A DNA stretch of 64,000 bases from Neospora caninum Liverpool (Eukaryota > Apicomplexa > Conoidasida > Eucoccidiorida > Sarcocystidae). Below, one piece after another: positions 35,359-48,721 of the stretch. The stretch lies in assembly GCF_000208865.1 (NCBI RefSeq), contig NC_018396.1, positions 3,653,101-3,717,100 on the forward strand. The letters are read 5' to 3'. The stretch's first letter is position 1, and each line of letters starts with the position of its first letter. A program made the translations under genes and the position numbers. Under the pieces are notes generated by a model. The model was not told the DNA's origin. It did not search any database and saw nothing but the letters and a program-made list of their open reading frames with translations.

Positions 35359-38300
35359 TGTGGCGAAGTTGGAACAAACGGCAAAAAAGAGATACTGCTA
35401 GCTGCTACGAGAAAATCAGTGGCAAGTGCAGCACGATGTATATGTGACTCAGGGGAGCCTGGAAAGTTTCCGCCGACTGCAATCGGGATCGAAGAAAACG
35501 AGGGGAACGGCGTACTAGATGGACAGTTCTGCCCGCAACATGCGAACCGCAAGTGCAGACACACAAAGGCGGCGCGGAGATAATACACGAATGGAAGAGA
35601 AACCCGTAGAGGAGCACACAGAAAAGCAAACTGTCACCCAGTTTCTTTACGATTGACGGATGGTGGACCGTTTTAGCGGCTACTTCTCGTCTCCACCCCC
35701 CCACTTCCATCGAACACCGGCTATTCTCGCAGAAACACTTTGGGGTAGGGGCAGCACAAACAAGCGAACGCAGGATGACGCAACGACGCACGGAGCCTGC
35801 GCGTAGCAGGACCGGCCACCCCTTGTGTTGCGAGAAGCGTCTCTGCAGCTTTCCACCCCTCCGGGATTCCGAGCAGCTGCTTTCCGCAGTGGTGAAAGCC
35901 GTATTTTTTAGGGCAGCGTACAAAGGGAGAGGGGCTCTGAGACTGCGCGCTTTCGATACGGAGTGATGCCAAAAAAACGAGATCTTCCGGCGTTGTGCGT
36001 ACTGGCCTTTCGCACACGAGGAGAAAACTTTTGCCGCACCACCAACTCCGTTCTGTGGTCAGAGCCAATTAGCTATACTAAAGGAATGTCACAAGGGTCA
36101 CACACAGCAACTGAAGAACCTCCGCTTTTCGAAATTGAGGCAGTGCTAAATTGGACAGTGGGCTTTGTGTACAGGACGACAGTGTTGGCATCAAGAGTAG
36201 CCGCTGCCTCGTACCAACGCGTATGGCAGCATGCGCAGTATAGAGGTCCATTCCAATAGAGGGGTGTTGTAACACTTTTGCTTGAAAGTGAACTGACACC
36301 CGCAATTTATAGTGTGAAAATGGACAAAAAGTGCGGGATACGCACGAGCTGCGGTGGCGGCTTTCCTTGGGGGGAAGAGGCCTTAACTTGACGAGAGTGG
36401 AGCAGGTGGTGTGCAGTCGACTGGGCCTCCATACGGTAATTATCTCGGACGTTGCCGTGTGTCTTTACCGATCCAAAAGGGTGTAGTAACGCCGCTGCTA
36501 AGGCCACCAAAAGCACTGGTATCAGGTTAGTTGAAACGGGGTACCCCCTACCTGGTCAGTAAATTCTGTCGGTACTCGGTTGACGTTATCTACCAGCTGC
36601 GTAGAACTCCGTTTAGCGGAATTTCTTCAACGACACGGTTTCATGCATCGTGGATTCGCCTGCCCTCGGGGGGCGGTGTCAGCATGGGTCAGTCAGGAAG
36701 CCCCAAGTTTTGATAAACGTAAGGGGGGAAGCACCGTATGAAGGTGCGCCTCACAGCGTGACACAGCCAGGTCTGGTAGGGCGTGGCTCTCCGTACCATT
36801 TTACTCCAGTCTGAATTTAATAGGCGCATGGCACAAGCCTGCCTTCACTTTGTCAAGCGCAATGGCATGAAACCGCCGGATGGACTGGATGTCCGTCGGC
36901 TGGGTCAAGAATGTTGTATACGTAAGCCGGTGTACTAGGATTTTGCTCCTCCCAGTGCAATCGTCGTCGGCACGGTCAAGGAATAAAGACGGCCTCAGCG
37001 TTAGGACTGCACTTTCTTATGACTGAGACTTCGGCTGGTGGCTCTTGTGACTCGGCTGCTGTGTCCTGGATCGCTTGGGACCTCAATCCATTCTCTTGTT
37101 CGTGGAGTCCCACATGGGTAGGTCTACCGATTGTGTTGCGGCTTCTGCGACTCGCCAGCCGTTGTGATTCTCTCCAGTAGCGTTATTTTCCAGATGAATG
37201 CAGTATCAATAGAGGCACGTTTCTATTCCTGGATTCCGTGGGGAATATCATCCGTTCAACAATTTGTCAGAGAACGACGCGGTGCAGGTGCTCGGGAACC
37301 GAGCCGGACTGAAGCCGATCATATGCGGTAAACCTGTGACTTGTTCCTCGTCGTTATTGCGGTTTTATGTGCAGTTCGGCATGGCGTAGAACTGCGGGAC
37401 TTGACTTTACTTTGAACAAGCCGAACTATGACACATCAAATTGTCGTCGCCTGTGTCGAGCAGTCGGTTAACTAAGGAAAGTGTGTGTGTTCGTAATTCC
37501 AGCCGCTGGGAATCGGGGTAGACGCTGGCCACTTCCTCTCACTGGCAGATTACACGATCAATCACGACAAGTGTGTACGTGATAGTCGACTAGGCAACAG
37601 TTGCTGGCCCTGCATCCATCTCGCAAAGTAAAAGAAAAAATTTCAGTCGTTCTGGCTAAGGCATTGAGGAAGAGAGACCGAAGGCCGGAGGCGACGCGCC
37701 CACCCTACGACGAAGCAGTCCACACTACGGATATTTCGTTGGAGAGCTGAGCATTCACCGAAGATACAACTTCCTCTCTCGTTTTTAGGAGCCTGCAGAT
37801 CGTCTGTCGCCACCAGTTTCGCGCCAACCGGCCAATTTGCAGATTGCATGGTGAAGAGACGCAAGAGCACTGACATTTCGCGATGGTGATCGTTCCCCAT
37901 CCCACCCTTCAAATTTTGCAATGCAACACCGGAAAACATGGGGTTCCTCTATTTTCCAGCTTGTCCAGAGAAGGTGTGGACGTCGAAACTTCGCAACGCG
38001 GCAACTCGCTGTCAGAGATACACTGCTCCGACCATCAAAGGCTGGCAGCCGAGGCGCTTGTTCACTTACCAGAGAAAGTCGACTCAGGGGAAACGCTTTT
38101 CGAGAAACTCACTGTGTGTGACCAGGCCCGGTGCTACCAGCAGTGCCACGGCGAGGAGACAATTATTGTTCCGCTGCCGTAGAGGACTGCCCCAAAGTTT
38201 AGTATTTCGCCGTGGAACACAGCACTCGGTCGATCGCATTATGGTAGAACGCTTCCCTCTGCACACCGAATGCTAGCCGTGACAGCCTCCGAGAGGGGTG

Positions 38301-39986
38301 TGATACGATCGGAGGAATCTATGAGCGCGGCAGCTCACCGGGAGACGGGAAAAAGTTCAGGCGTCGCCCGCCCCCCTTCGGTGAGCTCAAGGAACCGGCG
38401 CCGCCACCGCTTCGAATGCATCGGGACTGAATAGCTCACAAACGGTGGATCAAGCAAGACGTGCACGTCCTTTGGTGCTATGGGTGCCGTGTCTTTTGTC
38501 CAAGAAAAATGGTAACATTAAGTGGGGAGCCGCTCCTTCTTCCCTTCTTTGCGGAAACATTGGCGTGTGCCGGGGACACAAGCTTGGCCTAGCTCGGCCG
38601 GGCGCTACCTTCGGCTCCGTGACACGTCGGAACTCCCGCACGACACACCGGGCACGCCCCCGCTAAACGGAGTAACCCTCATGCACACCATGAGCTTGCG
38701 AGTAGGATTTTCTGTTTACTTAGCGAAGATTCTCTGGCCGCCCGCTGTGTCGCTGCTCCGTACACTCCAGGTTGCAAGGTTTTGAGGCTGGGCGGTGGAG
38801 ATGACCCAGCCAGGCCTCTGCTGGTGGCTCTCCACAACTGCATGCGGCAAAAACATGCCGCCACATCAGGGCCTCGGTAGTCCACAAGAGAGAGGGGCAC
38901 TTTTTAGGTTGGCTCGATCCAGGAGGGGTGCCACCGATTCTGGGCCGATTCTGGTCTCATCTACTTGCGTTGGTGCCGTCGTCTTTGTAGGAGCGTGTGG
39001 GCCCTTGAGATTGAGCAGAGCCGATCCCGGCTCTTTTGATGGCCTCTCGGCTGGTGCCCTATCTGACGTCCGTGGCGCATATGTGGCCCCAACCCTGAGC
39101 ACGGAGCTGCTTGCATCCATAGGAAGGTTCGCTCGCGAATACGACTTATTTCCTCTTCATTTGCGTGATGTCAACACAACTCTTTTGTCTCCGCGCTTTT
39201 TGTCCACACACGCCAGGGGAAGGGAGCGGCAACAAATCACGTGCATATGCCAGCCAGGCGTATTCGTGACCTGACCAGAACAAGGACTCCCAGAAAAGTT
39301 GAAAACGGGCAGAATGCGTGCGCGCCTCTTCTTCCCCACGTTATCCAGTGCAGATTGAAGTCTAGACGACGTTCATCAACCGTCACATCGCCCCGGACTC
39401 CACTGGGATCAGTTCGCATGTTTGAACCCGGCAAGTCGGTGTCCCTTTCTGTCTGTTGCTTTAATGTGTTGTCGGTCGTCGCGAGGCCGTCAACAACTTT
39501 CCTGCTCGTCATTGCAACTATCTGTTTGACGTGCACGAGTGGCGCACGAGACCCTCGCACCTGCACCCAGTAGCGGGTGACTACCGGAAAGCGTGCAACC
39601 AGGCCGCTTTTTTGTAGTCTCGGACGCTTTTGTGTAACACAGGGTTCCCCAGGTGCCCTGAAACTCTTTTCACTGCTTGAGCGCTGCCACGATCGGGCGT
39701 TTGCTGGCCTGAAGGTTCTGGCCGCTTCTCTCGTGAGAGGGCGGCTCCGGAGCTGCTCTCTTCGGATGCCTGGTGGATCGGTTGGCGTGCTGAACGGCAA
39801 CTTCGATTTTGTGCAGTGCCGCAAAACGTTGTACTAGACCGCAGTCCCAAGCGACGGAGAGCGAGCGTGACTATGAGGTAGTTGCCTATTTGTTGTCGGT
39901 GGTGATCCTTCTTCCCCTCAGTCAAGGCATTTTGAAGTCAGTGCCGCGAACTTCTTGAGGAGTTGAGCAAAGACATTTTTAAAAGA
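35359..39986. other. intergenic region between V-ATPase c and the coiled-coil gene
   Basis: The two flanking genes are divergent, so both promoters should lie here. Open frames exist but are unconvincing: minus 35923-35405 (172 codons), plus 38795-39274 (159 codons), minus 39824-39237 (195 codons, no clear ATG), and plus 39241-39573. The last has an internal ATG near 39418 followed by a hydrophobic signal-like segment. GC-rich leader DNA in coccidia often shows such chance frames. No repeat or RNA gene was recognised. Confidence 0.4.
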
Positions 39987-42900
39987 ATGGCCGGCCAAAG
40001 TCAAGGGGACGCCCGCGCAGCAGGAGCGGCTGGCAAAAACCGGTGCAAGCGACGGGCGCCCACCATTCTCGTTTTGCTTTCGTTTCTTCTGTACACGTTA
40101 CCGGGCAGGGCCCCTCGGGAAGGGCCGACGCCGGTGGAGGCGGTGGCCGAAAATGCGGTTGCGCGTCAGAATAGAACCGCAACTCCTACCGCCTTGGCAA
40201 AGGAAACCCCTCCGGCGGGAGGTAGTGGTGAGGGACGGCAGAAAAAAGGTACGAAGATGCCTGACCACTTTCCTGCAGCTCCTCGCGTGCACACAGACGT
40301 GGTTCTCTGGTGGGCTGACGCAGAGAAACGCTTCACTTTGGTGAGTCGCCTACGTCGCGGGGCGTGGACCGATTCGCTATCGTGTGGCTCATGACCCGCT
40401 GTGCGCCCGTCCCTCCAGCGAGAAGTCTCAAACTGTGGCGAGGGCGATTTTCTTTTGCAAGCTATCCTCCCGAGTATCGCGGCTGTCGACTCCAGTCGCC
40501 TCCAGTCGGTCAGAGGTGGCATGATACGGTGGTGATGCGTCTGGTTTTCACAGGCCGGCCTGCACAAACGCCGTTGACGGCTGCGTCCGCTTCAACGGGC
40601 TCGCAAGGCGACCATGGGAGACCAGCGAAAACTGTCGATGCCGTCGAGGGGATTGTGAACGGCGACGAACCCGGAGGGGAGCCGCGGTCCGCCTGTTCTG
40701 TTGAGAGCGAGCGCGTCATCACAGCTCGCGTGGAGACGCTGAAGGCGGAGACTGAAGCTGCGGTCGATGAAGTGCATCGAACAGAAGAGAAAAACCGAGA
40801 GATGTTCGGTCGTCTCAAAGCGAAAATGCACGCCATGGATGGCCGTCTCGGTCAGTAATACAAGAGCAACGCGGTATTTCGAATTCGCAGCACTGGATGA
40901 GTCTCTGTTACGCCGAACTGCGACACTCGCTACACCTTTCAGAGGGAACCCTATAAGTCGGGTCACGCACAGTCACGTCATGACTTTCTCCCTGGCGCTT
41001 CGCGGGTGTGTAGATACCACTGCCACGTGTCGCTCTGTGGCTGCAGCTTTTTGGTGAGACTGTGTTGAGCGCGCTGAAAGGGGTGAGGCATGACTGTGTG
41101 TCTGAGTGTTTGTGTCTTGTGGCAGATGAACTTGGTGAGACCCAGGCTCGCCTCGAGGAGCGTCTGCACAACTCAGTTGCGGTGCTGGCCCAGGCCCGTG
41201 AAGAACAAGCGAAGCAATTCACAGCCGATGTGCAAGCGTACATCGCCGAGTTGGGGCTGGAGAAGGCTGTCTTCCGGCAGCGTGAAATAGCCGTTAAGCT
41301 GCAAAATCTTTCGGAGTCAAACGAGAAGGTGAGTTGGGATAGAGCCACGGACTAGCGACTACTGCTTGACAGGAGACACCGGGAGCTGCTCCGCGTTGGC
41401 TTCAAGGTGAAACACGTTAACCATGTCCTTTAGGAGCTCATCGATGGTGCAGTCGTATTGCGCTGACAGATGTGTCCCTCCCGGATCCAGGGGGTTTCTC
41501 TTGGACCCCATTTTAGGGGGGGGGGAAATTCACGCCTTGTATATACACAAGGGAAGGAACTTGCATTTGTGCAGAGCACTGCGAGAACCTCCGCGAGGCG
41601 TGCCTGACGCTTCTGACGCACGCCTGCAGTCCGCAACGTTTCGGTGTCGCTTGTGCGTGCTTCGCAGAATATCCAGGCTTTAGCTGCTCTTCTTCAACGC
41701 TTGGATGGCGGGAAAGACAAAGCGAAGGAGTGGATATCAACAGTACTTGGCGACCTGGAGAAGTCGGTCGAGGCACGCACCCTCGCCACGCTCGAGCGTC
41801 TGCAGCGAGACGCGCAGGAGCATACAAAATTAATGCAACAACAGCTGAATGACATGAAGCTGGACCATTTGCTTCTGGTGCAAGCTGTGAACGGTGCGGA
41901 AAGCCAGCTGAACGACCGGGGGATCGCCGGCGTGGACCTTTCCCAGCTTGCTGAGGGAGCATCCTTCGAGACGATGAGGATGACATTCCAAACGGTTCTC
42001 GAGGAAAAGTTCAAAGGAGAAAACTTGTGAGTCTCAGAAAACGGGTCACGTAGCTACCTATGCACTGGACGGGGGACGACTGTGTTGCCGAAAGAGGGAA
42101 CAACACTGCTTGCGTAAGCGCATGAAGAATTGCGGCAGCCTTGGCTAGCAACGGCAAGATGCAAGAACCGCGACCACTGTGGATATGATGAGTCTGTGAA
42201 CCTTGGAGTGCAAACCCATGTCTCTCAGTTCTCAGAAAGGTAACAGTCACAACAGGCATATACAGGGAGGTGAGGAGCTCAAGCTGTGGTAAAGGGCTGA
42301 AGTCTTCTTCTTGCCAACCATCCCTTTTTCCCTTAGAGAACGGACCACAGTCGTGACAATGAAATAGTGCACGTGTCTCAGGAAAGGACAGCCGAGCAAA
42401 CGAGGTAGCCTCATATCAGCGTGCGTCGTGTCGCGGCGTGTATGGATCTTCAGGCTGCCGATCTTCGTGGTGACACAGTGCCCCGACTCCATGGAGAATG
42501 TGACGTTTATGAATACATACATGTTGCCATCGAGACGGAACTTCCACGTCCTGCTTCAAGCTTTGGGGCACACACCTGGTGCCTCTGCTGTAGTCATCCG
42601 CATCGAGTCGGTCATGGTGGAGGCCTGGATTGAGGTGGACGGGAAAGCGACTGCATCGCAGTACCTTGCTCCTGCAGCTAACGAGCGACTGAGTGTGAGC
42701 ACCAGAAATCGTTTCGGCTTCGAGTTTGTCAAGCGCGTGAGAGAGCTTGGAGCAGAGGATTTGACGGCTGACCTACGTGGACGCAAAGTTGTTGTTGCGT
42801 TCGTCGGGAAGCGGAAGGGTGAGTGAAGATAATGCCCTGACAACCAAATGCACCGCTTCAGCTCCCGCCAGAATGCCTCGAGTCCAGCAGTGGACGGCGG

Positions 42901-45639
42901 CTCTGTGTACAGAGTTACCCGCTATCCACGGGCGCCGGGATTGTCTCTCCTTCCTTCAAATGGCGTCTGCGCTTGTTCGTATCACCCTTGTGACTTCAAA
43001 TGGCGACAACCATGGGGCGGGACTACTTTATGCACTCCGACTCGTGTGTTTAGGGTTGTCGAGAGGCAAGCAGTGCTTCCACTACTGCATGAAGCGGCGA
43101 CAGCGGAGGCTCGGTGCCCCGTCGATACTGCCCGTAGCGCTCTAGAAAAGCCGTTGCATTCTGGGCCAACACACAGGGGAAAGGCCGCCTTTAGCGCAAC
43201 ACAAAGTAGAGAATACAAACTTCTGAGGATAAGCGTGGATCGTGTAGGGAACACGGGATGGCTTTGTTGGTACATTTCACTTGCTGAATCGCTGCAATGA
43301 GGTTGCTCAGCGTTTTCCTATTCCAAGCGTCGCGCCGGGCGAGCCAGTGCGTGCCATCCATCGAATTGACATTGTGCAGATAGTGGTCAGCATGTGGTGT
43401 GAGGCGCATGCGTTTGCGACTGCAGGGAGCATCGTAGGGTTGCCGGTGACAGATGTAACCGAGTTCAACAAGTTTCAGGCTCTGCGGACACTCGCAACTT
43501 TACATCTCTCTCCAATAAAAGAAACAAACAATCTCTGGCAAACCATGAAGACGGAGGTGGAGCTTGTCGCCACCTTCGCAGCCACGTACGTGATGATACA
43601 CGAGGGAGACATGCCGTCGGGTGAAGACACCATACGCCTCGCGTGGTGTATAAAGCAGAGATGTTTTATCTTCGTCTGCTCGTGGCTACTTACATATTGG
43701 TTGGCGGTCAAAGTGCATGCACTGAATTCCTGCTTCAACCCCAGAGCATCTTTCACTGTAGCTCTTCCGTTGCGAGGACATTGTCTACAGGAGAGCGGAG
43801 TTCTTACATACCACAGTTTAAAATCAGCAGCGCCTACGGTTAAGCTCTTGTACTGTTGTTGCTTTATCACTGTGCGCGAGGTAGTCACACGGGCTCGCGT
43901 ATTGATTGTGGAACGCTTGGAGTGCATACTCAGCTTTCCAGTGTACTTCAGCGCCCCTCCGGCCGGCGCAGGCTTCCTGAGCGACAGTCGGTTGCGTTAT
44001 CGTATCCCCGATTCTCTGATGCTATGTTGAAATTGTCTGGAGTGAGCACAATGGGCTTGGCCAACATATTACGGCCAGTTCGAGTCTCCATTCGTCCATG
44101 CCCCAGAGCTGTCCGTGTGGGTGATCGCTTGCAGGCCGCGAATTGAAGTTGGCGAGGTTTCGCTACGCATTCACCAGGGTTTCGCGCCAATGCCTAAGCT
44201 TCCCCCATCTCCCTTTTGCAGGTGAGAGTTATGAGACCGCCAGTAACCACAAGACAAGAAAACCCGAAAGATATTACGCCATTTGCTGCTGATGCTTGAT
44301 ACGGCATCGTGGCGAACTCGGGAACGGGGCGGGGGGGGGGAGGGGCCGGCTCCTGACATCGCTAGGGTGCATCGCAACTTCTCGTTTGCGACACCAGAGT
44401 CCTGTCTAGCCTCCATGTACGTTTTTCGGATGAAAACGCAGCAACGTGACACACTGAGTTTAGATTTAAGAGGCAGAAGTTGCCACTGGATTGGCAATTG
44501 CAAGCTCCTGTCTTCCAGGATGAACGGCCGATTGACAGCGCCGTGAGCAATCTGGCGACCATGACAATGGAAGTTATCCCGCCCAGACTGATGGAGGACT
44601 GAATGGCTTTGTAGCATTTTCGAATTCGTTGACAGTAGCGGGGTCATCGTAACACCACCGAGCTCGCCCAGCTCCCTGCTGCCCACAAGGCTGTATGTGA
44701 GACGGAAACACGTGCGGGATCCAGTGGGTAGCAAACTGAAAGAGATATGATATACAGTGGGCGCCTTGTCTCTCTCGCCTTCCTGCGGCGCTAGGACGGT
44801 GACTTAAAGTGAAAACACTTCGCTGTGTCTATGACGTTTTCAGGAACGCGTTCACGTTCATTCGGGTCGAGGTCGCAAGATCTCCGCGGCGGAAGCAAGA
44901 GTACATCTATCCGAAGGCGTTGCTGCTGAAGAAGGTGTTCAAGTTACTTGTATCTAACGACAACGCAAAGACTTCAGGCGGCGATGGACGCTTTGCCATC
45001 ATTAGGGCAAAAGCGAGCAACGCTGGTTGGCTGCAGTCTAAGTTGTATGCGTCCACAGACCGAATTACAGTCGAAATCCATCGTCCTGCCTCTGTAACAA
45101 CACCTGGGAAGTTCTCGCGCGAGGATGTCGCGGTTGGACGGAGTAGCCCTACTTTGGCCGCGGTTGTTGACAAGATACGAAAATCGATGGTCGAGGTCGT
45201 TCTTCCCAGCATAGGACCAGAAGATGGCACTGCTCACAAGCACGTGCTCGTACATATTTGCGAAATCGGCGTTACCTGCAACGAATCTGGTCGTGGTATG
45301 AGGGCCTGAAGTGCTATCCCGTTGTGATTTGCACTGCAAGTTGCTGCGTGCCGCCAAGCCCGAGACAAGCGAATTCAGACATGGTCTGTGGGGCACGACT
45401 GATGAGCATGTTGTATCGAGGGGAGCGACGTAAAACAGTTGCCGCTGTGCAGGGACGAGGTTCTGATTCGCCGGGAGGGCACTACTTACAGAATGGCGTG
45501 CATTTCCCTGCTGACAGGCGGAGCCATTGGCCACCAGAAAAAAAGACTGTTCCACGAGAAATCGCCCTTCTATCTGGACGGCGATTTGCTTTGTGGAGAA
45601 GCTCACTGTGGAGATCCAGTAGACAGCTTTTTTTCTTGA
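39987..45639 (+). CDS. hypothetical coiled-coil protein with N-terminal signal/anchor (9-exon model)
   Basis: Exons: 39987-40340, 40496-40850, 41126-41328, 41668-42026, 42454-42818, 42913-43133, 43311-43645, 44844-45270, 45439-45639; all phases agree and sum to 939 residues. Residues 26-38 form a hydrophobic core after a basic stretch (signal peptide or anchor). A low-complexity region follows. Residues about 180-420 are strongly coiled-coil (SESNEK, LERLQRDAQEHTKLMQQQ). Residues 430-545 (NRFGFEFVKRVRELG) and 620-870 look globular. The last exon has Cys-rich CGEAHCGDP. Exons 3-5 and 7 to the start of 8 are firm. The 3' end of exon 6, the 8/9 junction and the start of exon 2 are tentative; exon 8 could instead stop at 45309. 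The first ATG is in context AGAATGGCC. I do not recognise the family; secretory-pathway targeting is inferred from the N terminus only. Confidence 0.65.
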
Positions 45640-47268
45640 AAAGAAAGACCTGACCATTTGTCTGTCACCCTCGGTGGCTCTCGCGACACGGGGAAGGATG
45701 GAACGGTGGAACTCAGTGGCTTATGATCAGTTGCAGCGTAAGCATATGCCAACAACGACAGAGCCACAATTGTTGAGCTAAGGACGACAGTTTCGCCGAA
45801 GCTATGCGGGTGTTGGGGCTCGAAAACTGGGGGACTGGGCGAGTGTGAGGAGTGCAGGTACACGGAGTTCCTTTCCTGCGTGCCGTTTCTTCCATTTAGG
45901 AATACCGCGTACTATATGACCGTGCTAAAGTGAAATTTTATATGGAAAGTGCAACCACGTTTTTCCCCCCTGTGGGCGCATGCCTCTATTCCACATCCAT
46001 AGTATAATTATCGAATCTTCTCTTACGCAACTTTATTTCCTCTAAGCTGCAGTAGAGGCCTATTCTCCGTCGACTCTGATCTGACGCACGCGGTTTAATT
46101 CGGCTGTTTGATGTCGGCTGCTAGCATTCGTGGATGACACCAACCACACTACTAGCGACTCTGCGGATGCCACGGTGTCGCGCTGGAAACCTGAGCGTAT
46201 CTTTGATGGTGCGGTCATTTTCGATCTGATTTGAATCGTCGCAAGTAGCCACACAAAAGACGGGTGGGTGTCCTTGGACGATTTCGGCTAAACATGTTCG
46301 ATTGGTAGCGCGACTTTAGCAAGGCGATAATAACCGGTCCGAGCAACTCTTTATGAGACTTGTCACGACGAAGCCATCCCGACTGGCTCCATACTCTTAG
46401 GCTGTGCAGCAGTGCAGGCTTAACTCCTAGACTAGGAACTATTGAACTTTCCCAGCAGACACCCAAATTATGTCCGTGCACCGAAGCTGTACTACCGACA
46501 CTGTTTCTAGGTGCCGTTGCTGTGTGCACGGAAGTGTATGGTGGTACGGTCTCCCGTGGTCTGTCTGTTGTGAAGTGCCCAACCAAGCACCTTCACGCGA
46601 ATCTCGCTCCAACTTCCACAGTCATGTACGTATCCCGCACCCGATGGTACAGTGGAATACTCATCTAATCGAATGTTTGGCAAGGCGCGGCTATACTTCG
46701 CCTCGTTCACACCCACCAAGCGTTATTCACGCTCACAACGACGCTGCTGTGCAGGCCGACCTGGAAGAAAATATGACGTGACAGAGGTCCATGCCACTCG
46801 TGCAAAAACAGTTGTAAACTGCTGCCCATAACCGCGATTCTAAACTAATGTGTGCGTGTGTCAGAAAATCTATTTTTACGGTAAACCCTAGTCGTCGTGC
46901 AGCAGTGTATGGCGTAGTTCCATTTCTCCAATTGCCACAAATATGGAGTGGCGTTCCGCGCTGCCAGACAACTCCGCCCTACCGCTTACGTTTTGAACCA
47001 GCCAGAGTCTTCATCAGTTCATCGCCCTCAGGAAACAGGATCGGCCCACCCTAAGCAGGATGGTGCAGAACTCGGGCAAGAAATTCCAGATCGAGCAACA
47101 CCAGTTGCCACGCGATTCGACCACGAGATACAATTGGTACTCCGCAGCTGGTGACCCGCCAGCGACTTTTAGACATCAATAACCTTCAACAAAACAGTGT
47201 AGTGAGCGGCGCACAAAACGGAAAGGCCCAGCGGATGCAGTCAGTCTTCAGTCATTAGTGGTACTACC
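45640..47268. other. intergenic region, convergent 3' ends
   Basis: The coiled-coil gene (plus) and the eS19 gene (minus) converge here. Open frames on both strands (plus 46360-46781, minus 46586-46215) are about 100 to 120 codons, with no start, splice or similarity support. Nothing else is recognised. Confidence 0.45.
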
Positions 47269-48571
47269 TTAGTCAGATGCCACAGCTGGCTTGGCACACT
47301 GACGAGCAATAACATCCAGTTCCCTCTGACCGTTCTTCGTCAAACGCCTCCCTCTACAAAGAAGACACACACACACAGAAACATGCAATTAAGGAAAATA
47401 AGCCACGCCAAGAGTTCGGTAAGCCCCCCGCTGCAAACGGCGACGGCGACACCACTTTGCTGCAGCAGGATCTTCACTGAGTGAGCAACATACTTCCTAT
47501 CTCCAGTGATATAGTGCGGTGTACTGAACACACACCTATTAAATATGCCCAGGTTTCCCCGGCACTGTTCTCTTCCGAACACGAGCGGTTCTTATTATCT
47601 AAGAAACACACTGCAATCCAACGAAAGATTACCTGACAACGCCGTTATTGCGCCAGAGTGAGTACAGTATTGTCTCTCTACGCCACCACACACTTACGGC
47701 TTTTCGGGGTCGCTCTCGACGAGGCCCATCTCTTCGAATTGCTGAAGAATGTAGCGAATAATCTTGCCACCGGCCTTCGACGTGTGGTTGGGTCTCACTC
47801 CCCGTCTCTGTCTGCAGCTGAAGACCTTTCGGAATCCACCAACTCCGCAGTCTGGGCGGATGTACAAGTGTCGAAGAATTGCCGCTGCCCGAATGTAGAG
47901 CCAGTCCGGGTCATACGGCGCAAGCTCCTTAGCCTGCGCAGCACACATATGATGAACAGCGAGACTATGCAGTGTTTCAAGGCAACGGTATACGGCTCCC
48001 CCGCACTACACACACTAGCTTCCACGACTGACAGTGAACTGGAAAACTGCAACTGTACGGGATCTTGGTACTACAATAGCACATCACTTGTACCGCCTCT
48101 CACTGTTTAAGCACCTAGTATCTTCTGAGCTCCAGCCAGAGACGGATGGCGCACGGGTGTGGTATATTGAGGATATAACCTCTCCTAGATGATTCCAGTT
48201 TTAAAACACAGATCAACTTCTTCGAACACAAACGATTGGTCGACCTCTTGAGTACTCCTGCATCACAATTTACACCTGTCACGAAGGGACTCAGGGAAGA
48301 AACATGCACGAAGGACACTGAAGCCGATTCTGCTCGAGAGCGCTGCCCGCCCCACCTTTGGGACCCCAAAGACCGTCACACCAAATTTCCTCGCCGAAGT
48401 GGTACTTACATGTGCGGTTTTAACGTAGTCGATCCATTTGGGGAGCTGAAATCTGCCACGCTTCTTCAGGTGGTTCGCGTACAAGGCGATGAAGGCGTCA
48501 GCCTTGACGTCCTTCACAGTGTGGACGCGCGTTTCCAGCGGCGTCTCGTACAAGTACGCGGGGTTCGACAT
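47269..48571 (-). CDS. RPS19: 40S ribosomal protein eS19 (3 exons)
   Basis: Exons (minus): 48571-48410, 47933-47698, 47353-47269, giving 160 residues, the normal size for eS19. Junctions are phase 0 (CAT|GTAAGT) and phase 2 (CC|GTAAGT). Recognisable blocks are [15 protein letters not shown], then [55 protein letters not shown], and the C-terminal [17 protein letters not shown]. eS19 sits in the head of the small ribosomal subunit and is needed for 18S rRNA maturation. The start is the only ATG ahead of the conserved body. The gene is transcribed towards the 3' end of the coiled-coil gene. Confidence 0.98.
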
Positions 48572-48702
48572 CGTGCCTACCTGAAACAGTGAAGACGCAA
48601 CCCGACATCAACGGCAACATAAACGCGGAACTTCGCTTCCCGAAAGACTAAAATGCATTAGGATATACCTTGCGAACGTGTAGCGAAAAAAAATGTCTTC
48701 GG

Positions 48703-48721
48703 GGTGACCACCCGGGTCACC
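48703..48721. promoter_or_regulatory. inverted repeat upstream of eS19
   Basis: GGTGACC (48703-48709) and GGTCACC (48715-48721) form a 7-bp inverted repeat with a 5-base spacer, about 130 bases 5' of the eS19 start codon. This is the distance of a proximal promoter element. No YGCATGCR octamer was noticed close to this start. A regulatory role is only suggested by position. Confidence 0.25.

Noticed and set aside
35405..36068. Minus-strand frames of 172 and 115 codons upstream of V-ATPase c
   Set aside because: The V-ATPase start is fixed at 35358 by the conserved N terminus. These frames have no splice link to it and no recognisable product; they are probably leader or promoter DNA.
39237..39824. 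195-codon minus-strand frame
   Set aside because: No ATG at its start, no splice signals that extend it, and overlapping plus-strand frames of similar quality in a GC-rich leader region.
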